Below, one piece after another: positions 37,114 through 52,478 of a DNA stretch of 64,000 nucleotides. A program made the translations under genes and the position numbers. Position 1 is the first letter of the stretch; each line of letters begins with the position of its first letter. This DNA is from Kluyvera genomosp. 1. GTDB taxonomy: Bacteria; Pseudomonadota; Gammaproteobacteria; Enterobacterales; Enterobacteriaceae. A model generated the notes under the pieces. That model did no database searches. It was not told the origin of the DNA and saw only the letters and a list, made by a program, of their open reading frames with translations. The stretch spans positions 186,001-250,000 of the forward strand of contig NZ_LGHZ01000038.1 of the NCBI RefSeq assembly GCF_001266615.1, read 5' to 3'.

Positions 37114-39237
37114 ATGAGGAAGATTTGTCTGTTTGCGGGTTATAATAGTAAAGAAGTTGTCCAACAATACGTGTTTGATTATCTTGCTGAATTAAATAAA
37201 TATGCGGATGTTTACTACCTTTCTGATGGTGAGCTCTCAATTGGAGATATTGCTAAGTTAAAAGAAGTTTGTAAAAATGTGTGGGGGTTTAAACATGGGA
37301 AATATGATTTTGGATCCTATTCCGAATTGGCAAAAAATTTAGTTGGATGGGACGAAATAAGCAAATATGATGAGTTAATATTTGCAAACGACTCTTGTTT
37401 CCCTATCCAATCTTTCGAGCCAGTATTTAATGAAATGGATAGCCGGATTACTGTTGACAGTTGGGCCCTTCTTTCAACGGATGAATATAATAATGATCAT
37501 CTGTATACATTAAAGGAATATGCAAAAATCCCGACCAAAAAGATACCTTACTTTTGCATGGGTAGCTATTTTATTTGTTTCAGAAAAAATGTTATCAATG
37601 ATCTCGAATTTAGAGAGTTTATTAATAGTGTTAAAAAAGAAGAGAATAGAATTGATGTTTGCTTAAAATATGAAATGGGGTTGACTCAGTTCCTAATTAA
37701 AAAACATTTTGAAATAGACTGTTTCGTTGATGTTGTTTATAGAGGTGCAAGCATCTATGCTGAACCTGCATTGCGATTAGTTAAATATAAATTCCCATTA
37801 GTTAAGTGTCGAATTTTTACTGATAATCCAATGGGGGTTAAAAATGTGACTCAATGGATTGAGTTAATTAATCTTTATACTAACGGAAAGCTTGATTTAT
37901 ATATCGATGGCAAAGATAAATTACTAGGAATCGACAGAGGTAAAAGACGTAACATACGTAATAACATCTTACCCCCCATTTTTTCAAATGGCCTTAAGTA
38001 CTTTATTAAACAATTTACTCCTCCAGTAATATATCCTTTGTATTGGGTGTTGAAGGACGCATTCCGCAATAAAAATATGATGTCTGCGCTATGGACAGAG
38101 ATATATTTACGTTTGAGCAAGAAAAATAATTTAACATCTGATATAACGACAGCAAAACATCTTGTTGTGTATTTTAACGTCGCTAGGGACACTATCGGTG
38201 GTGGAATGCTATCGATCAACCGTTTTGTATATTTTAGTCGTGAACTTGAGCAGGGTTTTAATTTCAAAGTTATTATGTCTGGATTACCATTGATAAATAA
38301 GCCGGTTGAATACTCCTTATTTAGGCAAGCATCCCCTATGATCCATTTTTTCGATATCATAAATAACACCTCGCCGGATAAACTGACATTAAATATACCA
38401 GAGTATTATCTACCTGACTTTATCTATAAACTCGATTCTGCAAAGTATGCGTGGCTTAAAGGCATTCCTTTTTTACATATAAATATTTTGGACCAGAATC
38501 ACGATTATGCGCCATCTCAGGCTGATATCGAATTTTGCAGAGAACTAACTGATAATGTAACGTTTACGACAGCGCATGAACGATACACAACCCAAGAAGT
38601 CTCGGAACATTACAATTGTCCTGTTAAGCTTCTTACTCCTTTTCTGCCTACTTTTTATAAGACAGAGTTTAAAAATAAGAAGAAGCAGATAGTTCTATCA
38701 CAGGATGTTGGACCCAATTTATCTGGACTCACTAAAAATGATCTAATTTTAAAGTTTGAAACAGAGTTACCTGATTATTCCATTACAATAGTTGATAATA
38801 TCGGTTTGGATGAATATAAAAGATTGATTTCAGATTCTCTTTTTACCATTACCTTTGGTGAAGGGTATGATGGGTATTTCATTGAACCTTTCCTATCAAA
38901 CTCAGTATCTTTTGCCGTTTATAATGATGTTTTCTTCCCTAGCGAATTTGAAAACTGCTCGACAGTTTATAGCTCATGGCAGGATTTATTTGATAACATA
39001 GTCGCTGATGTAAAAAAATATGAAGCTAGTGAGTCGCTGTATAGAAATGTTATCAATGAAACCACTCCGCTGATATATAAATTTACAAATGATGAAAAGT
39101 CATTGGGTAATCTCATTGATTACTATTCTGGGGTGTATGATTTTTACCCATCTATCCATCAGCGATTTAAAAAATACAACCCTCAACCAACTCAGGTTGA
39201 TGTGGATATTGATTTTACTAAAACTGATGTGCCATAA
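37114..39237 (+). CDS. Two-domain glycosyltransferase with N-terminal RgpF-like domain
   Basis: A 707-residue cytoplasmic enzyme. Residues ~1-270 resemble the rhamnan synthesis RgpF/F-protein domain (WGFKHGKYDFGSYSEL, FANDSCFPI, GSYFICFRKNV), found in rhamnosyltransferases. After a linker with basic residues (~275-345), residues ~345-640 look like a GT-B domain: HLVVYFNVARDTIGGGMLS and a donor-binding FGEGYDGYFIEPFL region. It may therefore add two different sugars or act processively. With the GT2 protein it must account for nearly all linkages of this O polysaccharide. Follows the ATP-grasp/HAD gene by 6 bp. Confidence 0.75.
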   Translation: MRKICLFAGYNSKEVVQQYVFDYLAELNKYADVYYLSDGELSIGDIAKLKEVCKNVWGFKHGKYDFGSYSELAKNLVGWDEISKYDELIFANDSCFPIQSFEPVFNEMDSRITVDSWALLSTDEYNNDHLYTLKEYAKIPTKKIPYFCMGSYFICFRKNVINDLEFREFINSVKKEENRIDVCLKYEMGLTQFLIKKHFEIDCFVDVVYRGASIYAEPALRLVKYKFPLVKCRIFTDNPMGVKNVTQWIELINLYTNGKLDLYIDGKDKLLGIDRGKRRNIRNNILPPIFSNGLKYFIKQFTPPVIYPLYWVLKDAFRNKNMMSALWTEIYLRLSKKNNLTSDITTAKHLVVYFNVARDTIGGGMLSINRFVYFSRELEQGFNFKVIMSGLPLINKPVEYSLFRQASPMIHFFDIINNTSPDKLTLNIPEYYLPDFIYKLDSAKYAWLKGIPFLHINILDQNHDYAPSQADIEFCRELTDNVTFTTAHERYTTQEVSEHYNCPVKLLTPFLPTFYKTEFKNKKKQIVLSQDVGPNLSGLTKNDLILKFETELPDYSITIVDNIGLDEYKRLISDSLFTITFGEGYDGYFIEPFLSNSVSFAVYNDVFFPSEFENCSTVYSSWQDLFDNIVADVKKYEASESLYRNVINETTPLIYKFTNDEKSLGNLIDYYSGVYDFYPSIHQRFKKYNPQPTQVDVDIDFTKTDVP

Positions 39238-39255
39238 TAGAATTTAGGAATAGAT

Positions 39256-39798
39256 ATGAAAGTTACGTCCTTTGATATTGCTGGGCCCTTACTAATAGAA
39301 GTCGATGTTTTTAAGGATGATAGGGGTTTTTTTCTGGAAAGTTTTAATAAGAAAAAATTCTTTGAAATTACTAAAATGAACTATGATTTTGTGCAAGATA
39401 ATCATTCTGCATCTTCCAAAAATGTCCTAAGAGGGCTCCATTATCAAGTTTCACCAAATGAACAAGGTAAACTTGTTAGATGTCTTGTTGGTGAAGTTTA
39501 TGATGTGGCTGTCGATATTAGACGAGGTTCACCGACTTTTGGAAAGTATATCGGGGTGGTATTGTCTGATAAAAACATGAATCAATTTTGGATTCCTCCT
39601 GGGTTTGCTCATGGATTCTTAGTTCTTAGTGACAAGGCGGAATTTGCATATAAAACTACAAATTATTATTCTAAGGTGGATGAACGAAGTATTAGATGGG
39701 ATGATCCCTCTATTAATATTAAGTGGCCAATAACCGAAGAACCCATCTTATCAGTAAAAGATAAAACATCACCTTTTTTAGATGATCTACCTTATTAA
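39256..39798 (+). CDS. rmlC: dTDP-4-dehydrorhamnose 3,5-epimerase
   Basis: RmlC (RfbC) epimerises dTDP-4-keto-6-deoxyglucose at C3 and C5 before reduction by RmlD. The 180-residue cupin has the catalytic His62 in RGLHYQ, VRCLVGEVYDVAVDIR (~73-88) and WIPPGFAHGF (~112-121). It is separated from rmlBAD by the whole polymer-specific gene block, and is the last gene of the operon. Confidence 0.96.
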   Translation: MKVTSFDIAGPLLIEVDVFKDDRGFFLESFNKKKFFEITKMNYDFVQDNHSASSKNVLRGLHYQVSPNEQGKLVRCLVGEVYDVAVDIRRGSPTFGKYIGVVLSDKNMNQFWIPPGFAHGFLVLSDKAEFAYKTTNYYSKVDERSIRWDDPSINIKWPITEEPILSVKDKTSPFLDDLPY

Positions 39799-39814
39799 AA
39801 GTAGGTGTTTGTTT

Positions 39815-39857
39815 ATCAGTGCACTTAAAGTTATCCCATTAAGTGCATTGTGCTGAT
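39815..39857 (+). terminator. Hairpin after rmlC, possible end of the O-antigen operon
   Basis: A perfect 8-bp stem GCACTTAA / TTAAGTGC with a 10-nt loop is extended by an outer ATCAG / CTGAT pairing. A T5 run comes 15 bases later, not directly after the stem, so termination efficiency is uncertain. Confidence 0.4.
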
Positions 39858-39924
39858 ATTATTAGCGCAAGTTTTTGATTGGCAGATTCGTTCTACCAAA
39901 CCTCACACCTGACAGGAGTATGTA

Positions 39925-41331
39925 ATGTCCAAGCAACAGATCGGCGTTGTCGGTATGGCAGTGATGGGGCGCAACCTGGCGCTCAACATCGAAAGCCGTG
40001 GTTATACCGTCTCCATCTTCAACCGCTCCCGTGAAAAGACCGAAGAAGTTGTTGCCGAGAACCCGGGTAAGAAACTGGTTCCGCACTACACGGTGAAGGA
40101 GTTCGTCGAGTCTCTTGAAACCCCACGTCGTATCCTGTTAATGGTGAAAGCGGGCGCTGGCACCGATGCTGCCATCGATTCCCTGAAGCCGTACCTCGAT
40201 AAAGGCGACATCATCATTGATGGTGGTAATACCTTCTTCCAGGACACCATTCGTCGTAACCGTGAACTGTCTGCTGAAGGCTTCAACTTCATCGGTACCG
40301 GCGTATCCGGCGGTGAAGAGGGCGCACTGAAAGGCCCATCCATCATGCCTGGCGGTCAGAAAGAAGCGTACGAGCTGGTTGCTCCAATCCTGACTAAGAT
40401 TGCTGCGGTGGCTGAAGATGGCGAACCATGCGTGACTTATATCGGTGCGGACGGTGCGGGTCACTACGTGAAAATGGTTCATAACGGTATCGAATACGGC
40501 GACATGCAGCTGATTGCTGAAGCCTATTCTCTGCTGAAAGGCGGCCTGAACCTGTCTAACGACGAACTGGCTACTACCTTCACCGAGTGGAACGAAGGCG
40601 AGCTGAGCAGCTACCTGATCGACATCACCAAAGATATCTTCACCAAGAAAGACGAAGAAGGTAAATACCTGGTTGATGTAATTCTGGATGAAGCCGCTAA
40701 CAAAGGCACCGGTAAATGGACCAGCCAGAGCTCCCTGGATCTGGGCGAGCCGCTGTCTCTGATTACCGAATCCGTATTTGCTCGTTACATCTCCTCCCTG
40801 AAAGAGCAGCGTGTTGCAGCATCTAAAGTGCTGACTGGCCCGCAGGCTAAACTGGCTGGCGATAAAGCGGAATTTATCGAGAAAGTCCGTCGTGCGCTGT
40901 ACCTGGGTAAAATCGTCTCCTACGCACAGGGCTTCTCTCAGCTGCGTGCCGCTTCTGACGAATACAACTGGGATCTGAACTACGGCGAAATCGCGAAGAT
41001 CTTCCGCGCGGGCTGCATCATTCGTGCGCAGTTCCTGCAGAAAATCACCGACGCCTACGCTGAAAATGCGGGCATCGCGAACCTGCTGTTGGCACCGTAC
41101 TTCAAAAACATCGCGGACGACTACCAGCAGGCGCTGCGTGACGTTGTTGCTTACGCGGTACAGAACGGTATTCCGGTACCTACGTTCTCTGCGGCAGTGG
41201 CTTACTACGACAGCTACCGCGCCGCGGTACTGCCAGCTAACCTGATTCAGGCTCAGCGTGACTACTTCGGTGCGCATACCTATAAACGTACCGATAAAGA
41301 GGGTGTGTTCCACACCGAATGGCTGGATTAA
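39925..41331 (+). CDS. gnd: 6-phosphogluconate dehydrogenase, decarboxylating
   Basis: Gnd oxidises 6-phosphogluconate to ribulose-5-phosphate with NADP in the oxidative pentose phosphate pathway. The 468-residue product has [17 protein letters not shown] (NADP binding), the [11 protein letters not shown] substrate loop and [16 protein letters not shown] with the catalytic Lys (~183). High GC and codon bias return here, marking the right border of the variable O-antigen block. CAGGAG precedes the ATG. Confidence 0.98.
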   Translation: MSKQQIGVVGMAVMGRNLALNIESRGYTVSIFNRSREKTEEVVAENPGKKLVPHYTVKEFVESLETPRRILLMVKAGAGTDAAIDSLKPYLDKGDIIIDGGNTFFQDTIRRNRELSAEGFNFIGTGVSGGEEGALKGPSIMPGGQKEAYELVAPILTKIAAVAEDGEPCVTYIGADGAGHYVKMVHNGIEYGDMQLIAEAYSLLKGGLNLSNDELATTFTEWNEGELSSYLIDITKDIFTKKDEEGKYLVDVILDEAANKGTGKWTSQSSLDLGEPLSLITESVFARYISSLKEQRVAASKVLTGPQAKLAGDKAEFIEKVRRALYLGKIVSYAQGFSQLRAASDEYNWDLNYGEIAKIFRAGCIIRAQFLQKITDAYAENAGIANLLLAPYFKNIADDYQQALRDVVAYAVQNGIPVPTFSAAVAYYDSYRAAVLPANLIQAQRDYFGAHTYKRTDKEGVFHTEWLD

Positions 41332-41358
41332 TCTGATTTAAGCCAACCGTAAATGCAG

Positions 41359-41386
41359 GCCCGGAGCGCTCCTCCGGGCTTTTTTA
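41359..41386 (+). terminator. Intrinsic terminator of gnd
   Basis: GCCCGGAG / CTCCGGGC stem with a 5-nt loop followed by a run of about seven T, 27 bp after the gnd stop. Confidence 0.9.
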
Positions 41387-41539
41387 TGCCCAGAAAACAG
41401 CATTCAGTCAGGTCTGATAGCCGCCGTTGCAGTAAATCGCGATATACTGACCCCACGCTTACCCGATACCACAACGTTGGGTTCCACGGTGGTGACGTGT
41501 TCACCTTCAAATGTTTAACCGGAAGAAGTTAGATAACCG

Positions 41540-42706
41540 ATGAAGATAACTATTTCAGGAACAGGTTACGTTGGCCTGTCGAACGGCATTTTGATCGCCC
41601 TGCACCACGAAGTGGTCGCGTTGGATATCATTCAGTCTAAAGTCGACATGCTGAATCAAAAAAAATCGCCGATCGTAGATAAAGAAATTGAAGAGTATCT
41701 GGCGACAAAACCGCTGAATTTCCGGGCGACAACCGATAAGCATGACGCCTACCGCGATGCCGACTACGTTATCATCGCCACCCCGACCGACTACGACCCT
41801 AAAACCAACTATTTCAACACCTCAAGCGTTGAGTCGGTTATCCGTGATGTTGTTGAAATCAACCCGCAGGCGGTGATGATCATCAAATCCACCATTCCGG
41901 TTGGTTTTACTAAATCGATTAAAGAAGAACTGGGCATCGATAATATCTTCTTCTCGCCGGAGTTCCTGCGAGAAGGTCGTGCGCTGTACGACAACCTGCA
42001 TCCGTCGCGTATCGTTATTGGTGAACGTTCCGAGCGAGCCGAGCGTTTTGCCGCGCTGCTGCAGGAAGGTGCGGTCAAACAGGATATTCCTACGCTGTTT
42101 ACTGACTCCACTGAAGCCGAAGCCATCAAGCTGTTTGCTAACACCTATCTGGCGCTGCGCGTGGCCTACTTCAACGAATTGGACAGCTACGCCGAGAGCC
42201 TGGGGCTGAACTCGCGTCAGATTATTGAAGGTGTCTGCCTCGACCCACGCATTGGCAATCACTACAATAACCCGTCGTTTGGTTACGGGGGCTATTGCCT
42301 GCCGAAAGATACCAAACAGCTATTGGCCAACTATGAGTCTGTGCCGAATAACATCATCGGCGCCATTGTCGATGCTAACCGTACCCGTAAAGACTTTATC
42401 GCCGATTCTATTCTTGCGCGTAAGCCGAAGGTGGTGGGCGTATACCGACTGATCATGAAGTCCGGTTCCGATAACTTCCGTGCCTCCTCCATTCAGGGGA
42501 TCATGAAACGTATCAAGGCCAAAGGCATTCCGGTGATCATTTATGAACCGGTGATGAAGGAAGATGAATTCTTCAATTCACGCGTGGTGCGCGATCTCGA
42601 GGCCTTTAAGCAGGAAGCGGACGTGATCATCTCCAACCGTATGGCCGAAGAGCTGGCGGATGTGGAAGAGAAGGTCTATACCCGCGATCTGTTTGGTAAT
42701 GATTGA
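41540..42706 (+). CDS. ugd: UDP-glucose 6-dehydrogenase
   Basis: Ugd makes UDP-glucuronate, needed for colanic acid, for L-Ara4N lipid A modification, and as substrate of the neighbouring epimerase. The 388-residue product has the NAD-binding [10 protein letters not shown] (7-16), the SPEFLREG loop (~134-141) and the catalytic-cysteine segment [13 protein letters not shown] (~248-260). Length equals E. coli Ugd. Its own 200-bp upstream region after the gnd terminator implies separate control. Confidence 0.97.
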   Translation: MKITISGTGYVGLSNGILIALHHEVVALDIIQSKVDMLNQKKSPIVDKEIEEYLATKPLNFRATTDKHDAYRDADYVIIATPTDYDPKTNYFNTSSVESVIRDVVEINPQAVMIIKSTIPVGFTKSIKEELGIDNIFFSPEFLREGRALYDNLHPSRIVIGERSERAERFAALLQEGAVKQDIPTLFTDSTEAEAIKLFANTYLALRVAYFNELDSYAESLGLNSRQIIEGVCLDPRIGNHYNNPSFGYGGYCLPKDTKQLLANYESVPNNIIGAIVDANRTRKDFIADSILARKPKVVGVYRLIMKSGSDNFRASSIQGIMKRIKAKGIPVIIYEPVMKEDEFFNSRVVRDLEAFKQEADVIISNRMAEELADVEEKVYTRDLFGND

Positions 42707-42747
42707 TTGCTAAATGTTCGCCGCGACTTTGCTGGCGAACGGAATTT

Positions 42748-42774
42748 AAAAAGCCCTCTTGATGAGGGCTTTTT
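42748..42774. terminator. Bidirectional terminator between ugd and uge
   Basis: AAAAAGCCCTC-TTGAT-GAGGGCTTTTT is perfectly symmetrical and lies between convergent genes, serving both strands. Confidence 0.92.
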
Positions 42775-42779
42775 GCTAT

Positions 42780-43784
42780 TTACACCTTATAAAACGCACG
42801 GTACCAGTCGACAAAGTTCTTCACGCCATCCTTCACCGACGATTGCGGCCTGAAGCCGACTAAATCGTACAGCGGCTGCGTTTCGGCGCTGGTTTCCAAT
42901 ACGTCGCCTGGCTGCATTGGCATCAAGTTTTTCTCGGCTTTTACACCAATCGCTTCTTCCAGAGCGGTAATGTAATCCATCAACTCCACCGGGGAGCTGT
43001 TACCGATGTTGTAGACACGATACGGCGCGGAGCTGGTCGCCGGAGAGCCGGTTTCTACCGTCCAGTCGCTGTTTGGCTCAGGGATCACATCCTGCAAACG
43101 GATAATAGCTTCGACAATATCATCAATGTAGGTGAAATCGCGCTTCATCTTGCCGTAGTTGTACACGTCGATGCTTTTGCCTTCGAGTATCGCCTTGGTG
43201 AATTTGAACAGCGCCATGTCTGGACGACCCCACGGGCCGTACACGGTAAAGAAACGCAGTCCGGTAGTCGGCAGGCCGTACAGATGTGAGTAGGTATGCG
43301 ACATCAGCTCATTGGCTTTCTTGGTGGCCGCGTACAGTGAAACCGGGTGGTCTACGCTGTCATCGGTGGAGAAAGGCATTTTACGGTTCAGACCGTAGAC
43401 CGAGCTGGAAGAGGCATACAGCAGATGCTGGACCTTATTATGACGGCAGCCTTCGAGTACGTTGAGATGGCCGACGAGGTTCGCCTGGGCGTAGGCGTGC
43501 GGGTTTTCCAGTGAATAGCGCACACCGGCCTGCGCGGCGAGGTGGATGACGCGGTCAAACCTCTGCTCGGAAAATAAAGCCGCCATGGCTGGCGTGTCCG
43601 CCAGATCCATTTTCACAAAATGGAAATCCGCTGATGACAGCTGGTCGAGGCGCGCCTGCTTCAGGCTGATGTCATAGTAATCATTCAGATTATCAATCCC
43701 GACAACCTGATGTCCGGCGGCAAGCAGGCGTTGGCTGACGTGAAAACCAATAAAGCCCGCGGCGCCGGTGACCAAATATTTCAT
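42780..43784 (-). CDS. uge: UDP-glucuronate 4-epimerase
   Basis: Uge interconverts UDP-glucuronate and UDP-galacturonate, used for LPS core or capsule uronic acids in Klebsiella and Enterobacter. ATG 43784, with GAGGAATGC before it, gives 334 residues, the family length; a codon six residues upstream is rejected. SDR motifs are [11 protein letters not shown] (~7-17), YASSSSVYG (~125-133) and YAATK (Tyr-Lys). It is convergent with ugd, whose product is its substrate. Confidence 0.9.
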   Translation of the reverse strand: MKYLVTGAAGFIGFHVSQRLLAAGHQVVGIDNLNDYYDISLKQARLDQLSSADFHFVKMDLADTPAMAALFSEQRFDRVIHLAAQAGVRYSLENPHAYAQANLVGHLNVLEGCRHNKVQHLLYASSSSVYGLNRKMPFSTDDSVDHPVSLYAATKKANELMSHTYSHLYGLPTTGLRFFTVYGPWGRPDMALFKFTKAILEGKSIDVYNYGKMKRDFTYIDDIVEAIIRLQDVIPEPNSDWTVETGSPATSSAPYRVYNIGNSSPVELMDYITALEEAIGVKAEKNLMPMQPGDVLETSAETQPLYDLVGFRPQSSVKDGVKNFVDWYRAFYKV

Positions 43785-43902
43785 AGCATTCCTCAAACCC
43801 AATTCTGATGCGATTATCGCTTTTAGGCGCGATCATACCGTCTGTGCGCAAAAAAATATAATCGTTATCGGTCATTAAGGTTATCTGGGAGGGCATAAAG
43901 CG

Positions 43903-43928
43903 AAAAACCCGGCGCAGTGGCCGGGTTT
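43903..43928 (-). terminator. Terminator at the end of the his operon
   Basis: On the minus strand AAACCCGG / CCGGGTTT with an 8-nt loop is followed by five T, 12 bp after the hisIE stop. Confidence 0.8.
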
Positions 43929-43939
43929 GAGGGGAGGAT

Positions 43940-44532
43940 TTACTGATGGCGTTCGCGCAAATTCTCAATCACCGTCGTCAAATCCAGCTCCTGATCCTGC
44001 AGCAGTACCAGCAGGTGATACATCAGGTCTGAGGCTTCGTTTTTCAGCTCAAACTTATCGTGAACCGTTGCCGCCAGCGCGGTTTCTACGCCTTCTTCGC
44101 CCACTTTCTGCGCAATGCGCTTGGTGCCGCTGGCATAGAGCTTCGCAGTGTACGAGCTCGCCGGGTCGGCGGTTTTACGCTCGGCCAGCAGTTGCTCTAA
44201 CTGGTAGAGGAACAGCCACTGGTGGCTGGTGTCGCCAAAGCAGCTGGAGGTGCCTTTATGGCAGGTTGGGCCAATCGGGTTAACCAGCACAAGCAGGGTG
44301 TCGTTGTCGCAGTCTGGCGCGATGCTGACGACGTTCAGGAAGTTGCCGGAGGTTTCACCTTTAGTCCACAAACGCTGTTTAGTGCGTGAGTAAAAGGTGA
44401 CTTTGCCGGACTCCTGAGTTTTAGCCAGCGCGTCCTGATTCATATAGCCCAGCATCAAAACCTCGCCGGAAACGGCGTGTTGAATAATGGCGGGCATCAG
44501 TCCGTCGGTTTTTTCCCAGTCCAGTTGTTCAG

Positions 44533-44539
<7 letters not shown>
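43940..44539 (-). CDS. hisI: HisIE, bifunctional phosphoribosyl-AMP cyclohydrolase / phosphoribosyl-ATP pyrophosphatase
   Basis: Catalyses steps 2 and 3 of histidine synthesis. The 199-residue fusion has the HisI domain first (~1-115; [36 protein letters not shown] with zinc-binding residues) and the HisE MazG-like domain after it (~115-199; [13 protein letters not shown]). Overlaps the hisF stop by 7 bp; last gene of the his operon. Confidence 0.97.
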
Positions 44540-50044
<5,505 letters not shown>

Positions 50045-50049
50045 GGCAC

Positions 50050-50949
50050 TTACTCCATCATCTTCTCAATTGGCAGCACCAGGATAGAGCTGGCACCCAG
50101 GGCTTTGAGTTTTTCCATGGTTTCCCAGAACAGGGTTTCACTGCTCACCATGTGCATCGCTACGCGCTGCTGATCGCCAGCCAGTGGCAGGATGGTTGGG
50201 CGTTCAGCACCTGGCAGCAGGGCAATCACTTCATCCAGGCGTTCGGTCGGCGCGTGCATCATGATGTATTTTGATTCGCGAGCCTGAATGACACCTTGAA
50301 TACGGGTCAGCAGGCGATCGACCAACTGTTGTTTGGCATCGCTCATCTCGCCGTCTCGCTGAATCAAACAGGCTTTGGAGCGGAACATGACTTCGACTTC
50401 ACGCAGGCCGTTAGCTTCGAGGGTGGCGCCGGTAGAGACCAGGTCGCAGATAGCATCCGCTAGACCAGCTCGCGGGGCGACTTCTACAGAACCGTTCAGC
50501 AGGCAGGACTTGAAGGTGATACCTTTCTGGTCGAGATAGCGTTTGAGCAGGTGCGGGTAAGAGGTGGCAATACGTTTACCGTCGAGCGCGGCAGGGCCAT
50601 TCCACGCTTCATCCGCCGGGGTAGCTAAGGACAAACGGCAGCCGCCAAAGTCCAGGCGACGCAGGGTGAAGTAGCGCGGGTCTTCGCCCTGAGCGCGTCG
50701 GCTCAGTAGCTCTTCTTCCAGTACGTTTTCGCCGATGATGCCGAGATCAACCACGCCGTCCATAATCAGGCCCGGGATATCGTCATCACGAACACGCAGG
50801 ATATCGATAGGCATGTTCTCCGCCATCGCAATCAGACGCTGGGTGTGGAGATTGATTTTGATACCACAACGGGCCAGTAATTCGCGTGAATCATCGCTCA
50901 GGCGGCCAGATTTCTGAATAGCTATGCGTAAACGGCTGTTATCTAACAT
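50050..50949 (-). CDS. hisG: HisG, ATP phosphoribosyltransferase
   Basis: The first, feedback-inhibited enzyme of histidine synthesis. ATG 50949 gives 299 residues ([17 protein letters not shown]); an upstream in-frame extension would cross the attenuator and is rejected. PRPP-binding [19 protein letters not shown] (~168-186) and a C-terminal regulatory domain (~225-299) are present. Confidence 0.98.
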   Translation of the reverse strand: MLDNSRLRIAIQKSGRLSDDSRELLARCGIKINLHTQRLIAMAENMPIDILRVRDDDIPGLIMDGVVDLGIIGENVLEEELLSRRAQGEDPRYFTLRRLDFGGCRLSLATPADEAWNGPAALDGKRIATSYPHLLKRYLDQKGITFKSCLLNGSVEVAPRAGLADAICDLVSTGATLEANGLREVEVMFRSKACLIQRDGEMSDAKQQLVDRLLTRIQGVIQARESKYIMMHAPTERLDEVIALLPGAERPTILPLAGDQQRVAMHMVSSETLFWETMEKLKALGASSILVLPIEKMME

Positions 50950-50983
50950 TCTGTATTCCTCATTACCCTGCTGAATTTGGTTC

Positions 50984-51019
50984 AAAAAAAAGCCCCCGGA
51001 AGATGATCTTCCGGGGGCT
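50984..51019 (-). terminator. his operon attenuator terminator
   Basis: On the minus strand AGCCCCCGGAAG / CTTCCGGGGGCT forms a 12-bp stem with an ATCAT-type 5-nt loop followed by eight T. It lies between the leader peptide and hisG and is the terminator arm of histidine attenuation. Confidence 0.93.
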
Positions 51020-51080
51020 CTCTTGCGTTCTTGCACCACTGGAAGATCTGAATGTCTCCCAGCACACATCGCCTGAAAGA

Positions 51081-51131
51081 CTAGTCAGGGTGATGGTGAT
51101 GATGGTGGTGTTTAAATTGAACGCGGCTCAT
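51081..51131 (-). CDS. hisL: HisL, his operon leader peptide
   Basis: A 16-codon frame [16 protein letters not shown] with seven consecutive histidine codons. Ribosome stalling at these codons when His-tRNA is scarce prevents the terminator at 50984-51019 from forming. Differs from the E. coli peptide at one residue (Ser2 for Thr). A GAG-type site precedes the ATG. Confidence 0.97.
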   Translation of the reverse strand: MSRVQFKHHHHHHHPD

Positions 51132-51169
51132 AAAATTCTCGTTGAATGACTATTCACTTGATGTCTTTT

Positions 51170-51199
51170 AACCTAAACCACTTTTGTCGTTGAAGGCAA
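51170..51199 (-). promoter_or_regulatory. Primary his operon promoter
   Basis: On the minus strand TTGCCT (51194-51199) and TAGGTT (51170-51175) are 18 bp apart, matching the layout of the enterobacterial hisp1 promoter; the start would fall about 30 bp before hisL. Confidence 0.75.
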
Positions 51200-51309
51200 G
51201 CGCTTTTTTCATTCATTAAATCTATTCATGTTGCCACTATAAATTGTCAGTTTTGACACGGTGGCGTAGCCTTAGTAGAGGAGTGCGGCAAGAATCAGGA
51301 GATAGCGCA

Positions 51310-52131
51310 ATGAAGAAAGTGGCAATTGTCGGTTTAGGGTGGCTGGGTATGCCGCTGGCGCTGTCATTGATGGCGCGGGGCTGGCACGTAACCGGCAGTA
51401 AAACGACGGAGGATGGCGTTGAAGCTGCACGTATGTGCGGTATTGAAAGCTATCCACTGCGTTTGGATCCGCAGTTGGTGTGCGAGGCGGACGATCTTGA
51501 TGCCTTAATGAATGTGGACGCGCTGGTAATAACGTTACCGGCTCGCCGCAGCGGTGAAGGTGAGGACTTTTATCACCAGGCCGTGCAGGAGATTGTCGAT
51601 TCCGCGCTGGCACACCATATTCCACGCATCATCTTTACCAGTTCCACATCGGTCTACGGTAAAGAAGAAGGCGTAGTAAAAGAGACCACACCGCGAGCGC
51701 CGGTGACAGCCAGCGGCTCGGTGCTCAAAGAGCTGGAAGATTGGCTACATCAGTTGCCTGGAACCTCGGTGGATATTCTGCGTCTGGCTGGGCTGGTGGG
51801 GCCAGGACGTCATCCTGGGCGCTTTTTTGCGGGCAAATCGGCACCGGATGGTCAGCACGGCGTCAATCTGGTCCACCTTGAGGATGTGATCTCTGCGATT
51901 ACGCAGCTGCTTCAGGCACCTAAAGGCGGACACATTTATAACATCTGCGCGCCTGAGCATCCGGCGCGGCGTATTTTCTACCCACAAATGGCGCGAGAGC
52001 TTGGTTTGGCGGTACCGCTGTTTAGCGATAGCGGTAAAGGGCAGGGCAAGATTATTGATGGCAATCGTATCTGTTATGAGCTGGGATTTGAGTATCAATA
52101 TCCCGATCCATTGCGTATGCCGATGGAGTAA
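51310..52131 (+). CDS. yeeZ: YeeZ, SDR-family NAD(P)-binding protein
   Basis: A 273-residue extended-SDR-like protein with nucleotide-binding GLGWLGMPLALSLMARG (~8-24), TSSTSVYG and the RLAGLVGPGRHPGRFF region. The conserved E. coli orthologue has no settled function, though the fold suggests a sugar or small-molecule epimerase/reductase. ATG 51310 with AGGAGATAG upstream matches the usual start; an earlier frame extension is rejected. It diverges from the his operon. Confidence 0.93.
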   Translation: MKKVAIVGLGWLGMPLALSLMARGWHVTGSKTTEDGVEAARMCGIESYPLRLDPQLVCEADDLDALMNVDALVITLPARRSGEGEDFYHQAVQEIVDSALAHHIPRIIFTSSTSVYGKEEGVVKETTPRAPVTASGSVLKELEDWLHQLPGTSVDILRLAGLVGPGRHPGRFFAGKSAPDGQHGVNLVHLEDVISAITQLLQAPKGGHIYNICAPEHPARRIFYPQMARELGLAVPLFSDSGKGQGKIIDGNRICYELGFEYQYPDPLRMPME

Positions 52132-52478
52132 ATGGCATCTGTTTTAGCAAATAGTGCTATTGCTGAGGTTTACGATTTGGCGATTGCCTGATTATCAGCC
52201 ATTTAGATGAGTAAAGGCTTCGATTGTGTTCGCATTCGCTTGTGTTTTTGCTTCCGTTTGGTGCAAAATATGTCGAATGTAAAAAATTGAGATTAACCGA
52301 CGTGCTTGCCACGTCGGTTATTTTTTTTACATCAAAACAACCATCCAATAAAAGAGGCCGGGCTTCGTACCGGATAGATATTTACTTAAAAAACGACAGT
52401 TGTTGTCGCTGAGGAAACAGAAAAAAATGGGGCAATTTTTCTTTTTTGCGCCGGCCATCGCCGTAATGGAGACTGACC
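52132..52478 (+). other. Intergenic region yeeZ-plaP with isolated terminator
   Basis: No convincing gene in these 347 bases; a 62-codon frame at 52224-52412 crosses the terminator and lacks a ribosome site. The first ~195 bases end in a strong terminator and could hold a yeeZ 3' UTR or a small RNA. The remaining ~150 bases are the plaP leader, with a small CGACA / TGTCG hairpin. Confidence 0.7.
52294..52328 (+). terminator. Strong intrinsic terminator between yeeZ and plaP
   Basis: TAACCGACGTG / CACGTCGGTTA, an 11-bp perfect stem with a 5-nt loop, followed by eight T. It lies 163 bp after the yeeZ stop. Confidence 0.92.

Noticed and set aside
40138-41313. 391-codon open frame on the minus strand inside gnd
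   Set aside because: It mirrors the strong codon bias of gnd; the sequence is low in recognisable motifs and lies wholly antisense to a certain gene.
52224-52412. 62-codon frame upstream of plaP
   Set aside because: Crosses a strong intrinsic terminator, no good ribosome site, no conserved pattern.
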